Shown here: positions 1 through 7,571 of the stretch, piece after piece
How the letters are laid out: every line of letters starts with the position of its first letter
Numbering within the stretch: the stretch's first letter is position 1
Assembly: GCA_013044085.1 (NCBI GenBank)
Contig: JABEVI010000087.1
Coordinates: forward strand, 1 to 16,182
Reading direction: 5' to 3'
Length of the DNA: 16,182 nt
Origin: Steroidobacteraceae bacterium
GTDB taxonomy: Bacteria; Pseudomonadota; Gammaproteobacteria; Steroidobacterales; Steroidobacteraceae
Notes under the pieces: model-generated
The model's input: only the letters and a program-made list of their open reading frames with translations
What the model was told of the DNA's origin: nothing
Database searches by the model: none
Translations under genes and position numbers: made by a program

Positions 1-196
1 AATCGACAACCGCCGTGCCACCCGGTGTGCCCGGGCGTCGGCCCGCGAAGCGCGCCGACGAGAGCAGGCGCAACTGCCCGCGCAACCCGGCGTCATTGAA
101 CAGTGAGGGCGAGGTGGGCCGCCGCGGCGTCGAGGAACAGGCGGCGAGCAGCGTACAGCCGGCCAGGATCGCAACCCGGGAGACGCGCAATCTCAT
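1..196 (-). CDS. M28-family peptidase lipoprotein, N-terminal part only (runs off the left edge)
   Basis: Only the first 65 codons are inside the window. The protein opens with a lipoprotein signal: basic residues, a short hydrophobic stretch and lipobox LAAC with the lipidated cysteine at residue 20. After a short linker comes LSSARFAGRRPGTPGG (about residues 45-60). This closely matches the conserved start of the M28 zinc aminopeptidase family (LSSDxFxGRxPGTPG), so the mature protein is probably a membrane-anchored, periplasm-facing metallopeptidase. The zinc ligands lie beyond the edge and cannot be checked. The start ATG shares its A with the stop TGA of the upstream membrane-protein gene (TGATG), which indicates translational coupling. 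The family call is inferred from this one motif plus the lipobox. Confidence 0.72.
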   Translation of the reverse strand, partial: MRLRVSRVAILAGCTLLAACSSTPRRPTSPSLFNDAGLRGQLRLLSSARFAGRRPGTPGGTAVVD

Positions 197-486
197 CAGC
201 GTCCGTGGGAGTACCAAAGAACCATGCCGACCAGCACCGCGGCGGTCACGAGGTGTGCCCGGCCCCGCCATGCGCGCAGTTGCAGCTGGCCGATGAAACT
301 AGCGGCCGCCGCCGCAGTCAATACAAGCGCGGCGAACAGCAGCCGCAGGAATTGCGGCGTCTGGCCCGAGAGTTCGGAATGGGCGCCGGGCAGGAACACC
401 GAGATCAGCGACAGCACCGCCAGACTGAAGGTCGCCGAAACGCACGTCCCGAGAAGGATTCCGATCAACGCCGTGAGCGGACGCAT
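196..486 (-). CDS. Small three-helix inner-membrane protein of unknown function
   Basis: This 96-residue protein is strongly hydrophobic, with three predicted membrane segments at about residues 5-32, 46-66 and 76-92. The loops are short, and a charged QLRAWRGR stretch lies between helices two and three. I do not recognise the family. Its stop codon overlaps the start of the M28 lipoprotein gene by one base (TGATG), so the two are very likely one transcript and may act together, perhaps at the membrane. The gene diverges from prc across about 90 bases. A GAGA element about ten bases before the ATG could act as a weak ribosome-binding site. The intact reading frame, hydrophobic pattern and coupling make it a credible gene; no catalytic motif is visible. 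Confidence 0.7.
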   Translation of the reverse strand: MRPLTALIGILLGTCVSATFSLAVLSLISVFLPGAHSELSGQTPQFLRLLFAALVLTAAAAASFIGQLQLRAWRGRAHLVTAAVLVGMVLWYSHGR

Positions 487-505
487 ACGCTTGATCTCAT
501 ATACA

Positions 506-533
506 ATTATCAGTTGGCCAGGCCTAATGACCA
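506..533 (-). promoter_or_regulatory. Possible sigma70-type promoter for the membrane protein/M28 pair
   Basis: On the minus strand TGGTCA (-35-like, 4/6) and GATAAT (-10-like, 5/6) are separated by 16 bases. A transcript would start near 499, giving a leader of about 12 bases. The region is noticeably AT-richer than the surrounding DNA. This is matched by eye to the consensus and is tentative. Confidence 0.3.
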
Positions 534-542
534 GCCTACAAC
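514..542 (+). promoter_or_regulatory. Possible sigma70-type promoter for prc
   Basis: TTGGCC (4/6 to the -35 consensus) and TACAAC (4/6 to the -10 consensus) are exactly 17 bases apart. The predicted start point near 549 gives a leader of about 28 bases that contains the AGGAG ribosome-binding site of prc at 562-566. The promoter overlaps the candidate divergent promoter on the other strand. Confidence 0.38.
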
Positions 543-576
543 GGATCGACCATCAGTTTACAGGAGAACCGACCAG

Positions 577-2775
577 GTGATCACCCAAGGCCCCAACGCC
601 GGCCGTTCGCGCTGGAAGACCGGCGTCGCCGTCGGCTTGAGCGCGATCGCGCTCGCGGCGCTGCTCGGCGCGTCGATGACCACGGCTCAGGCACCGAACG
701 CCGCGGCCGCGACCACGAGCACGACCGCCGCAGCGGCTACCGCGGCACCCCTGGCTCCGACCAGCCAGGAGGACTACGTCGCACGGCGCGTCGCCGCGAT
801 CATCGCGCGCGAACATTATCGGCGGGAACCGCTCGACGACCAGCTCTCCAGCATGATTCTCGATCGCTACCTGAACGCGCTCGACAGTGAGCACAGCTAC
901 TTCTACGCCGGCGACATCGCCGGCTTCGCACGCTATCGGTACCGGCTCGACAATGCGATCGAGGACGGCGACATGAAGCCCGTATTCGCGATCTTCAGCG
1001 TCTACCAAAAGCGTGCGATTGACCGCATGCGATACTCGATCGGGTTGCTCGCGACCAAGCCGGACTTCAACGTCGATGAGTCCTACCATTTCGATCGCGC
1101 CAAGAGGCCCTGGCCGGTCGACAAACAGGAAATGGATGCCTTGTGGCGCAAGCGGGTCAAGAACGACGAACTGTCGCTCGTGCTCGCCGGCAAGAAGTGG
1201 CCCGCGGTCGTCAAGACCCTGCGCAACCGCTACCAGCACGTGATCACGCGAATCGACCAGACGGAGCCCGAGGATGTGTTCGAGGCGTTCATGAATGCCT
1301 ACACGCTCTCCCTCGATCCGCACTCGAATTATTTTTCGCCTCGGGACTCCGAGGAATACAAAATCCATATGAGCCTCAGTTACCAAGGCATAGGCGCCTC
1401 GCTGCAGCTGCATAACGACTACGTCACGGTCGTCAACGTGATTCCCGGAGGACCGGCCGCGATCAGCGGAAAGCTCGCCGCCAACGACCGGATCACCGCC
1501 ATCGGCCAGGGAAAATCCGGGAAGCTGGTGGACGTCATCGGATGGCGGCTCGACGACGTGGTCCAAAAAATCCGCGGACCGGCCGGCACCCAGGTCCGCC
1601 TGCAGATTTTGCCGGCGGGGGCGGCCCCCGGGACGGCACAAAAGATCATCACGTTCACCCGCAACCGCATATCGCTGAACGCGCAGGCTGCGCAGGCGAA
1701 GATGCACACCGTCATGCGCAACGGCCGCCCGATCAAGGTCGGCGTGATCCACGTGCCCAGTTTCTACCAGGACTACGACGCCAATCGCGCCGGTGTGAAG
1801 AATTTCCGCAGCACCACCCGTGACGTGAAGCGTCTGATCGTGAGCCTGCGCAAACAGGGCATGCAGGTCCTGATCATGGATCTTCGCGACAACGGTGGCG
1901 GCTATCTGCCCGAGGCCGAGTCGATGGTCGGCCTGTTCATCCATCACGGCCCCGTGGTGCAGCTGCGCGACACGACCGGGCGCATCGAGGTCGATCAGGA
2001 TCCGGATCCCGGCATCTTCTACCGGGGTCCGCTGATCGTGCTGGTCAACCGCTTGAGCGCCTCGGCCTCCGAGATCTTCGCCGGCGCCCTGCAGGATTAC
2101 GGGCGCGCCGTGATCATCGGCCAGCAAACCTACGGCAAGGGCACCGTGCAGAACGCTCACCCCCTTAGCTACTCGCTGTTCGGCAGCAAGCCGGACCTTG
2201 GGCAATTGAACGTGACGATCGGCAAGTACTACCGGATCACGGGTGGCAGCACCCAGGATCGAGGCGTGATGCCCGACATCTCGCTGCCCTCATTGATCGA
2301 CGTTCGCGATGTCGGCGAGAACACCCATGATCGTGCGCTGCCCTGGGACCACATCCAGCCAGCCCGCTTCACCGTCGAGGGCGACCTGCAGCCGGTGATC
2401 GCGAAGCTTCGCAAACTGCACGATGCCCGCACCAAGAACAGCCCCGGCTACCGTTATCTGGAATCGGACATCGAGGCCCTCGATGAGATGCGCGCACAGA
2501 AGAGCCTGTCGCTCTCGATCAAGGTGCGCAAAGCCGAACAGGCGAGTGATGACCGGGCGTTGCTCGCGCGCGAGAACGCCTGGCGCCTGGCGAACGGCAA
2601 GAAGCCGTACAAATCGGTGGCAGACGTCAAGAAGGACGAGTCGGCGGGAATCATCCTCACCGAGGCAACGCAAATCGCGGCTGATTTCGCGACCCTGTCG
2701 GGGCCGCCGGCCGCGCCGGCGGTCGCCGGCGGCGCGGTCGCTCAGCGCAGCAGCACGGAGAACAGGTCCCAGTAA
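577..2775 (+). CDS. prc: Tail-specific (C-terminal processing) periplasmic protease Prc/Tsp
   Basis: This 732-residue S41 serine protease degrades or trims periplasmic proteins from their C-termini (established for Tsp). The GTG at 577 is chosen because AGGAG lies ten bases upstream and a signal peptide follows directly: WKTG, then a hydrophobic stretch ending AQA near residue 35. The frame is open further upstream only because it lies opposite other genes. Domain order is: Ala/Thr-rich linker (about 38-60), Tsp N-terminal domain (about 60-235), PDZ domain (about 265-345), and S41 core with NRLSASASEIF and TYGKGTVQ. The catalytic pair is Ser496 and Lys521, the 25-residue spacing known for the family. 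A C-terminal DUF3340-like helical part follows. E. coli Prc is 682 residues; the extra length is mostly the linker and tail. The last 34 bases overlap the convergent coiled-coil gene. Confidence 0.95.
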   Translation: MITQGPNAGRSRWKTGVAVGLSAIALAALLGASMTTAQAPNAAAATTSTTAAAATAAPLAPTSQEDYVARRVAAIIAREHYRREPLDDQLSSMILDRYLNALDSEHSYFYAGDIAGFARYRYRLDNAIEDGDMKPVFAIFSVYQKRAIDRMRYSIGLLATKPDFNVDESYHFDRAKRPWPVDKQEMDALWRKRVKNDELSLVLAGKKWPAVVKTLRNRYQHVITRIDQTEPEDVFEAFMNAYTLSLDPHSNYFSPRDSEEYKIHMSLSYQGIGASLQLHNDYVTVVNVIPGGPAAISGKLAANDRITAIGQGKSGKLVDVIGWRLDDVVQKIRGPAGTQVRLQILPAGAAPGTAQKIITFTRNRISLNAQAAQAKMHTVMRNGRPIKVGVIHVPSFYQDYDANRAGVKNFRSTTRDVKRLIVSLRKQGMQVLIMDLRDNGGGYLPEAESMVGLFIHHGPVVQLRDTTGRIEVDQDPDPGIFYRGPLIVLVNRLSASASEIFAGALQDYGRAVIIGQQTYGKGTVQNAHPLSYSLFGSKPDLGQLNVTIGKYYRITGGSTQDRGVMPDISLPSLIDVRDVGENTHDRALPWDHIQPARFTVEGDLQPVIAKLRKLHDARTKNSPGYRYLESDIEALDEMRAQKSLSLSIKVRKAEQASDDRALLARENAWRLANGKKPYKSVADVKKDESAGIILTEATQIAADFATLSGPPAAPAVAGGAVAQRSSTENRSQ
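2711..2737. terminator. GC-rich dyad at the convergent prc/coiled-coil gene ends
   Basis: An 11-base arm (2711-2721) faces an imperfect complement (2724-2737, with a three-base bulge) across a two-base loop. It lies just beyond the stop of the minus-strand coiled-coil gene and inside the last codons of prc. No run of T follows on either strand, so intrinsic termination is uncertain. Confidence 0.3.
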
Positions 2776-3770
2776 TCCTCGGCAAGAACGTTCCAGCTCG
2801 TCGCCGCCGGGCGCGCCGCGCCGGCGCGGCCGGCGGCGAGCGAGTCGGCCGTCGGCACGGTGTCCGCCGGATTGCGGTACTCGCACGCCGCCCGCAGGCG
2901 GTCGAGCTTGAGCTTCACCGAACTGTTCACCTGGCTTTGATTTTTGACGGCGCCGATCGCCTTCTGGATGCGCTGCATGTGGCTCTCGCAGTCGGCGCGC
3001 GTTCCGAACGTCATCTCGTGCACGCGCCTCGCCACCGCCTCCTTGGCCCTCGCGGCGACGCCGTAGGCATCGACGTGCTCACAGAGCAATTCGGCGTAAC
3101 CGATGATGGCCAGGTTGATCGTTCGTCGTGCATTCAGTGAAATCCCCGGAAACGGCTCGGCCGGTTCGCCGACGATCCCGGTGCGCTCGGTCTGCAATTC
3201 GCCGACCGCCGCATCGGCCTCCGCCACCTGCGAACGCATCGGCTGCAGCGACTTCTGCAACTCGCGCCGCCTGAAGTAGTGCCAAATCGCGCCAAGCCGC
3301 CCGTACTCGAGCTCAGCGTTCGAAAGACGCCCGCGTATCGCATCGGCGCGCTCACGCGCCTCGCGCAGGCGTTCGTCAGCCGCAGCCAGCCGCTCGGCGC
3401 GCTCCGTGGCACACTGTTCACGGAATTTCGCCGACTCGCGTTCCACCTGCTGACGTGACAGCTCCGCGGCGAAGGCCGCGAGTTTCTGGTGGCAAACCTT
3501 CCACAAAGACCGCAGCTGGAAGAAGACGAGCGCGCCAAATCCATCGTTCGGATCGGCCAGCAGCTCACCGAGGGCATCGAGCTGTTCCTGCACCCGGATG
3601 GTTGCGCCTTCCTGCTGTTTGAGGCGGTCGCGCATGAGGTGAAACTCGTCCTGCAGATCGGCATACGCCTTCTTCAGGCCGGCCCGGTTCTGAAAGAGCA
3701 GCATGAGCCGCTCCTCTTCGGCGCTCGCCGGCCCGCGCTCCGTTCTGAACCAATTCAGCTTTTCGATCAA
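2742..3770 (-). CDS. Coiled-coil protein of unknown function
   Basis: The product has 342 residues if it starts at TTG 3770, which gives an N-terminus of (M)IEKLNWFRTERG. A GTG at 3866 would also be in frame but would overlap the upstream gene, has no ribosome-binding site and adds an Arg-rich stretch read from the other gene's 3' end. GGGGCGG lies about five bases before the TTG. I do not recognise the family. The sequence is mostly charged helix: heptad-like coiled coil at about residues 35-80 and 105-210 (Glu/Arg/Ala/Leu-rich), then a more globular helical part (about 220-310), and a final DYWDLFSVLL motif. No signal peptide or membrane span is seen, so it is probably cytoplasmic. It follows the DUF1249 gene by 56 bases on the same strand and its 3' end overlaps prc. 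Confidence 0.75.
   Translation of the reverse strand: MIEKLNWFRTERGPASAEEERLMLLFQNRAGLKKAYADLQDEFHLMRDRLKQQEGATIRVQEQLDALGELLADPNDGFGALVFFQLRSLWKVCHQKLAAFAAELSRQQVERESAKFREQCATERAERLAAADERLREARERADAIRGRLSNAELEYGRLGAIWHYFRRRELQKSLQPMRSQVAEADAAVGELQTERTGIVGEPAEPFPGISLNARRTINLAIIGYAELLCEHVDAYGVAARAKEAVARRVHEMTFGTRADCESHMQRIQKAIGAVKNQSQVNSSVKLKLDRLRAACEYRNPADTVPTADSLAAGRAGAARPAATSWNVLAEDYWDLFSVLLR
2801..2839. terminator. Large bulged inverted repeat 25 bases after prc
   Basis: The outer arms 2801-2809 and 2831-2839 are perfect complements (9 bp). After a five-base bulge on one side, inner arms 2815-2820 and 2825-2830 pair perfectly (6 bp) around a CCGG loop. It lies 25 bases downstream of the prc stop and inside the C-terminal codons of the opposing gene. 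There is no T tract, so it could be a Rho-independent-like pause, an mRNA 3'-end stabiliser, or only GC-rich coding sequence. Confidence 0.33.
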
Positions 3771-3826
3771 TCTTCCGCCCCGCGTATCACGCCGCGTCGC
3801 CGGTGTCTGCCAAGATGGGCGGCCGC

Positions 3827-4273
3827 CTAAAAGCGATGCCCACGCTCGGCGCAGTATTCGAGCCACTTGTTTAACATCATGTTCCGGGCCCAGCGCCGAT
3901 CCAGTTCACGATCGAGCCGATCGTGCAGGTGCGCGAGCCGCGGATGGTGATGACCTCCCCGCAAGCTGCGAACCTCGGCAAGGCGGGCGTCATGATAGAC
4001 GCAGATCTCGAGGTCCGGATCCTTGAGCACCGAGCCTTGATGATCGAACAAATAGGTGAGGCGGAACACACTCGTATACCGGGAATTCTCGACCGGCATG
4101 AGATGCAGATCACAATCCGCGGCGACGCGGGAGATGCGCGACGCCGCCAGCGTGCGCAAATCGCGCACGATCCAGCCAAGGCGCACGAAATTGCTCTCGT
4201 ACAGCGTCATCAAGCCGACAAAACTGCCGCTCGCCGCGCGCCACGAGGTCCGGCACCATTGATCCGCGATCAT
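3827..4273 (-). CDS. DUF1249 / YqiB-like protein
   Basis: The protein has 148 residues from ATG 4273; a TTG six bases further upstream is also in frame. It resembles the DUF1249 family (E. coli YqiB, about 140 residues), which has no firmly known function. Matching features, numbered from ATG 4273, are LYESNFVRLGWIVRDL (about 25-40), SRYTSVFRLTYLF (about 64-76), DLEICVYHDARLAEV (about 87-101), and a C-terminal LNKWLEYCAERGH. It is soluble, with no signal or membrane segment. It lies 30 bases after ppsR on the same strand and 56 bases before the coiled-coil gene. A -10-like TATAGT ends exactly seven positions before the A of the ATG and there is no Shine-Dalgarno sequence, so a leaderless transcript is likely in addition to any readthrough from ppsR. 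Confidence 0.85.
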   Translation of the reverse strand: MIADQWCRTSWRAASGSFVGLMTLYESNFVRLGWIVRDLRTLAASRISRVAADCDLHLMPVENSRYTSVFRLTYLFDHQGSVLKDPDLEICVYHDARLAEVRSLRGGHHHPRLAHLHDRLDRELDRRWARNMMLNKWLEYCAERGHRF

Positions 4274-4279
4274 GGCCAA

Positions 4280-4307
4280 ACTATACCACGCACATCGTCC
4301 CGGTCAC
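4280..4307 (-). promoter_or_regulatory. Candidate leaderless promoter of the DUF1249 gene
   Basis: On the minus strand GTGACC (4/6) and TATAGT (5/6) are 16 bases apart. Counting the last base of the -10 as -7 puts +1 on base 4273, the A of the ATG. The -35 element overlaps the ppsR stop codon. This is inferred from consensus matching. Confidence 0.45.
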
Positions 4308-5128
4308 GGCCGCAGCCGGCGCTCGACGCCGGTTCGATCGAGTATGCGGCTGGACATCTCCTCGATCGAGCATTCGGTGGAATCGATCACGGGAATCCCG
4401 TAGCGCCCGAACAGCGCCTCGGCCGCGCGCACCTCGAAGGCCACCTGGGGCGGCGAAGCGTAGCGGCTGTCGGGCCGGCGCTCGTTGCGGATCTGCTGCA
4501 GCCGATCCGGCTTGATGGTCAGACCGAACAGCTTGGCCGCGTACGGCTCAAGCGCACGCGGCAGGGTGCGCGACTCGAGGTCATCCTCGGTCAGCGGATA
4601 ATTCGCCGCGAAGATGCCGTACTGCATGGCCAAATACAGGCAGGTCGGTGTCTTGCCGGAACGAGAGATCCCGACCAGGATGACATCGGCGCGACCGTAG
4701 CCGTTCACGGCGGAGCCGTCGTCGTTCGCCATCGCATAATTGGTCGCATCGATGCGCAGCGCATAGGCGTGCGCATCGGCCATGCGGTGTGCGCGTCCGA
4801 CGGCGTGGCTGGACTGGGTGTTCAACTCGTGTTCGAGGGGCGCAAGGAACGGGTCGAAGAAATCCAGAAAGAATCCAGCGCTTCCTCGCACGACGTTGCG
4901 CACGTCCTCCTGAACCAGGGTGCTGAAAACGATCGGTCGCACGCCTTCTTGCAATCCGACGAGATTGATCTTGCGGACCGCCTCGTGCGCCTTGTCAAGA
5001 CTGGAGATAAATGGCACAGTGATTTGCCGAAACTCGATGCCGTCGAACTGCGTCATCAGGCTGTGACCCATCGTTTCCGCGGTTACACCCGTCTGGTCAG
5101 AAACGAAAAACACGGTACGCTTGTTCAA
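4304..5128 (-). CDS. ppsR: PEP synthase regulatory protein (bifunctional kinase/pyrophosphorylase, DUF299)
   Basis: The product has 274 residues from TTG 5128, or 282 from an ATG at 5152. The TTG is preferred because GGGAG lies six bases before it and (M)NKRTVFFVSDQTGVTAE lines up with the usual family N-terminus. The family inactivates PEP synthase by ADP-dependent phosphorylation of a threonine next to the catalytic histidine, and reactivates it by phosphate-dependent dephosphorylation. Visible motifs are the P-loop-like GISRSGKTPT (153-162), GVRPIVFSTL (about 62-71) and KLFGLTIKPDRLQQIRNERR, with a C-terminal EVRAAEALF and STECSIEEMSSRIL. E. coli PpsR is 277 residues. The gene is divergent from its target ppsA across 73 bases, which strongly supports the assignment. 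Confidence 0.95.
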   Translation of the reverse strand: MNKRTVFFVSDQTGVTAETMGHSLMTQFDGIEFRQITVPFISSLDKAHEAVRKINLVGLQEGVRPIVFSTLVQEDVRNVVRGSAGFFLDFFDPFLAPLEHELNTQSSHAVGRAHRMADAHAYALRIDATNYAMANDDGSAVNGYGRADVILVGISRSGKTPTCLYLAMQYGIFAANYPLTEDDLESRTLPRALEPYAAKLFGLTIKPDRLQQIRNERRPDSRYASPPQVAFEVRAAEALFGRYGIPVIDSTECSIEEMSSRILDRTGVERRLRP

Positions 5129-5201
5129 AGGCGGCTCCCGGGGACGGCGCATCTGCCGCAGAGTGTTTCATCATAATCAACATCGGACAAGCATCCCGCC
5201 C

Positions 5202-7562
5202 ATGAAGCCCTACATCGTCCCGTTCGAACACCTCAAGAACAGCGACGTCGAACTGGTCGGCGGCAAGAATGCCTCGATAGGCGAAATGATCGGCAACCTG
5301 GCGGGCATCGGCGTCTCCGTACCCGGCGGCTTCGCGACGACCTCGCACGCGTACCGCGACTTTCTCGCGCAGAACGGTTTGAATGAACGCATTCGCGAAC
5401 TGCTCGCCACGCTCAACGTGGACGATATCGACAAACTCACCGCGGTCGGCGCGCAAATCCGCGCTTGGATGCTGGCGACGCCGTTGCCCGCCCGCTTGCG
5501 GGATGAACTGCTCGGCGCCTGGCGCGGCATGGGGGAAGGACCGGAGTTCGCCGTCGCGGTACGCTCCTCGGCGACCGCCGAAGATCTGCCGGAGGCCTCC
5601 TTCGCGGGACAACAGGAGACCTTCCTGAACGTGCGCGGCGAGGCCCACCTGTTGCGATGTGTCCACGAGGTCTACGCCTCGCTTTTCAACGATCGGGCGA
5701 TCGCCTACCGGGTTCACAGCGGCTTCGACCACGATCTGGTGGCGCTGTCGGTCGGCGTGCAACACATGGTCCGCAGCGACCTCGGCGCCGCCGGCGTCAT
5801 GTTCACGCTCGACACCGACTCCGGCTTCCGCGACGTCGTCTTCATCACCGCCGCCTATGGTCTCGGTGAAACGGTCGTTCAGGGGGCGGTGAACCCCGAC
5901 GAGTTCTATGTCTACAAGACGGCTCTGCGCGCCGGTCGCGCCTCGATCCTGCGGCGCAACCTTGGCGGCAAGGCTGTCAAAATGGTCTACGCCGAACCCG
6001 GCTCGCAGGAGCGCGTACGCACGCTCGAGGTGCCTGGCGCCGACCGGCAGCGTTTCTCGCTCGACGATGCGGACGTGCTCGAACTCGCCCGCCAGGCCCT
6101 GATCATCGAGGAGCACTACCGGACACCCATGGACATCGAGTGGGCCAAGGACGGCGGCTCCGGCAGGCTGTATATCCTGCAGGCGCGTCCAGAGACGGTT
6201 CAGAGCCGCACAGGGCGCACCATACAACGCTTCACGCTGAAGGCGCGCTCGACCGTCCTCACGACCGGACGCAGCATCGGCCAGCGGATCGGCGCCGGGC
6301 ACGCACGCGTGATCACGGACATCAAGGACATGGCACGCGTGCGCGCCGGCGACGTGCTGGTCGCGGACATGACGGACCCGGATTGGGAGCCGGTCATGAA
6401 GCGCGCCTCGGCGGTTGTCACCAACCGCGGCGGGCGCACGTGTCACGCGGCGATCATTGCGCGTGAACTCGGCATACCCGCGGTGGTCGGCTGCGTCAAT
6501 GCGACCAAGCTGATCGCCGACGCCCAGCCCGTGACGGTGTCCTGCGCCGAGGGTGATACCGGGTACGTCTACGAGGGGATGCTGGATTACGACGAGCGGG
6601 TCGTCCAACTGGACTCGCTGCCGACGATTCCCGTGCGGATCATGATGAACGTCGGCAATCCGGACCGCGCCTTCGACTTCTCGCGGATTCCGAACCGCGG
6701 GGTCGGCCTTGCCCGCCTCGAGTTCATCATCAATCGCATGATCGGCGTGCATCCACGCGCCCTCCTGGAGTTCGACAAGCAAAGCGTCGAACTGCGGGAC
6801 GCGATCGGCAAGCAGATCGCCGGCTACGCCGGACCGGTCGCCTTCTACGTGGACAAACTGGTCGAGGGCATCGCGCAGATCGCCGCGGCATTCGCGCCGG
6901 AACCGGTCATCGTGCGGCTCTCCGATTTCAAGTCCAACGAGTACGCGAACCTGATCGGCGGCAAGGCCTACGAGCCGCACGAGGAAAACCCCATGCTGGG
7001 GTTTCGTGGCGCGTCCCGCTACGTGGATCCGGTCTTTCGTCCCTGCTTCGAACTCGAGTGCCGCGCGCTCAAACGCGTGCGCGAGGACTTCGGCTTGAAC
7101 AACGTCCAGATCATGGTGCCATTCGTGCGTACGCTGGCCGAGGCGGCGGCGGTTACCGAACTGCTGGCGGCAAACGGGCTGCGGCGCGGCGAGAACGGCC
7201 TGCGGCTCATCATGATGTGCGAACTGCCGACCAACGCGCTGCTCGCCGAACGCTATCTTGAGTTCTTCGACGGCATGTCGATCGGCTCGAACGACATGAC
7301 GCAACTCACCCTCGGCCTGGATCGGGATTCCGGAGTGGTGGCGAAACTCTTCGACGAGCGTGACGATGCCGTCAAGGCCCTGATGGCCATGGCGATCAGG
7401 GCTTGCAAGGCTCAGGGCAAGTACATCGGCATCTGTGGTCAGGGCCCGTCCGATCATCCGGAACTGGCGCGCTGGCTCGTCGATCAAGGCATCGACAGCC
7501 TGTCGCTCAACCCGGACAGCGTCATCGAGACCTGGATGTTCCTGGCGTCGGAACCGGCTTGA
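5202..7562 (+). CDS. ppsA: Phosphoenolpyruvate synthase
   Basis: This 786-residue enzyme converts ATP, pyruvate and water to PEP, AMP and phosphate for gluconeogenesis. It starts with MKPYIVPFEHL and LVGGKNASIGEM, the standard family N-terminus. The ATP-binding domain (about 1-340) contains AVRSSATAEDLP (about 118-130). The swivelling phosphohistidine domain has NRGGRTCHAAIIAREL, with catalytic His415 and Thr413, the residue PpsR would modify. The C-terminal PEP/pyruvate barrel carries MCELPTNALL, GSNDMTQLTLGLDRD (about 695-709) and GICGQGPSDHPE with the catalytic Cys745. The length is near that of E. coli PpsA (792), where His421, Thr419 and Cys751 correspond. A CATAAT about 25 bases before the ATG may be the -10, but no good -35 was found and the ribosome-binding site is weak. 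Its stop lies nine bases from the convergent orn stop. Confidence 0.97.
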   Translation: MKPYIVPFEHLKNSDVELVGGKNASIGEMIGNLAGIGVSVPGGFATTSHAYRDFLAQNGLNERIRELLATLNVDDIDKLTAVGAQIRAWMLATPLPARLRDELLGAWRGMGEGPEFAVAVRSSATAEDLPEASFAGQQETFLNVRGEAHLLRCVHEVYASLFNDRAIAYRVHSGFDHDLVALSVGVQHMVRSDLGAAGVMFTLDTDSGFRDVVFITAAYGLGETVVQGAVNPDEFYVYKTALRAGRASILRRNLGGKAVKMVYAEPGSQERVRTLEVPGADRQRFSLDDADVLELARQALIIEEHYRTPMDIEWAKDGGSGRLYILQARPETVQSRTGRTIQRFTLKARSTVLTTGRSIGQRIGAGHARVITDIKDMARVRAGDVLVADMTDPDWEPVMKRASAVVTNRGGRTCHAAIIARELGIPAVVGCVNATKLIADAQPVTVSCAEGDTGYVYEGMLDYDERVVQLDSLPTIPVRIMMNVGNPDRAFDFSRIPNRGVGLARLEFIINRMIGVHPRALLEFDKQSVELRDAIGKQIAGYAGPVAFYVDKLVEGIAQIAAAFAPEPVIVRLSDFKSNEYANLIGGKAYEPHEENPMLGFRGASRYVDPVFRPCFELECRALKRVREDFGLNNVQIMVPFVRTLAEAAAVTELLAANGLRRGENGLRLIMMCELPTNALLAERYLEFFDGMSIGSNDMTQLTLGLDRDSGVVAKLFDERDDAVKALMAMAIRACKAQGKYIGICGQGPSDHPELARWLVDQGIDSLSLNPDSVIETWMFLASEPA

Positions 7563-7571
7563 CCGGGACGC

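Noticed and set aside
103..576. In-frame upstream extension of prc
   Set aside because: It lies opposite the membrane-protein gene, has no homology to Prc, and the GTG at 577 has a ribosome-binding site and a signal peptide directly after it.
553..2205. 550-codon open frame on the minus strand opposite prc
   Set aside because: It is rich in His/Asp/Val/Arg with no domain or signal, as expected for the antisense of a high-GC gene; prc has catalytic residues and clear homology.
3771..3866. Longer N-terminus of the coiled-coil protein from GTG 3866
   Set aside because: It overlaps the DUF1249 gene, has no ribosome-binding site, and adds a Trp/Arg-rich segment unlike the rest.
3923..5176. 417-codon plus-strand frame across the DUF1249 gene and ppsR
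   Set aside because: It spans two real minus-strand genes and shows no recognisable family.
5097..7487. 796-codon open frame on the minus strand opposite ppsA
   Set aside because: Same antisense codon-bias effect; ppsA is unambiguous and the composition (many His, Asp, Arg, Val) is not protein-like.
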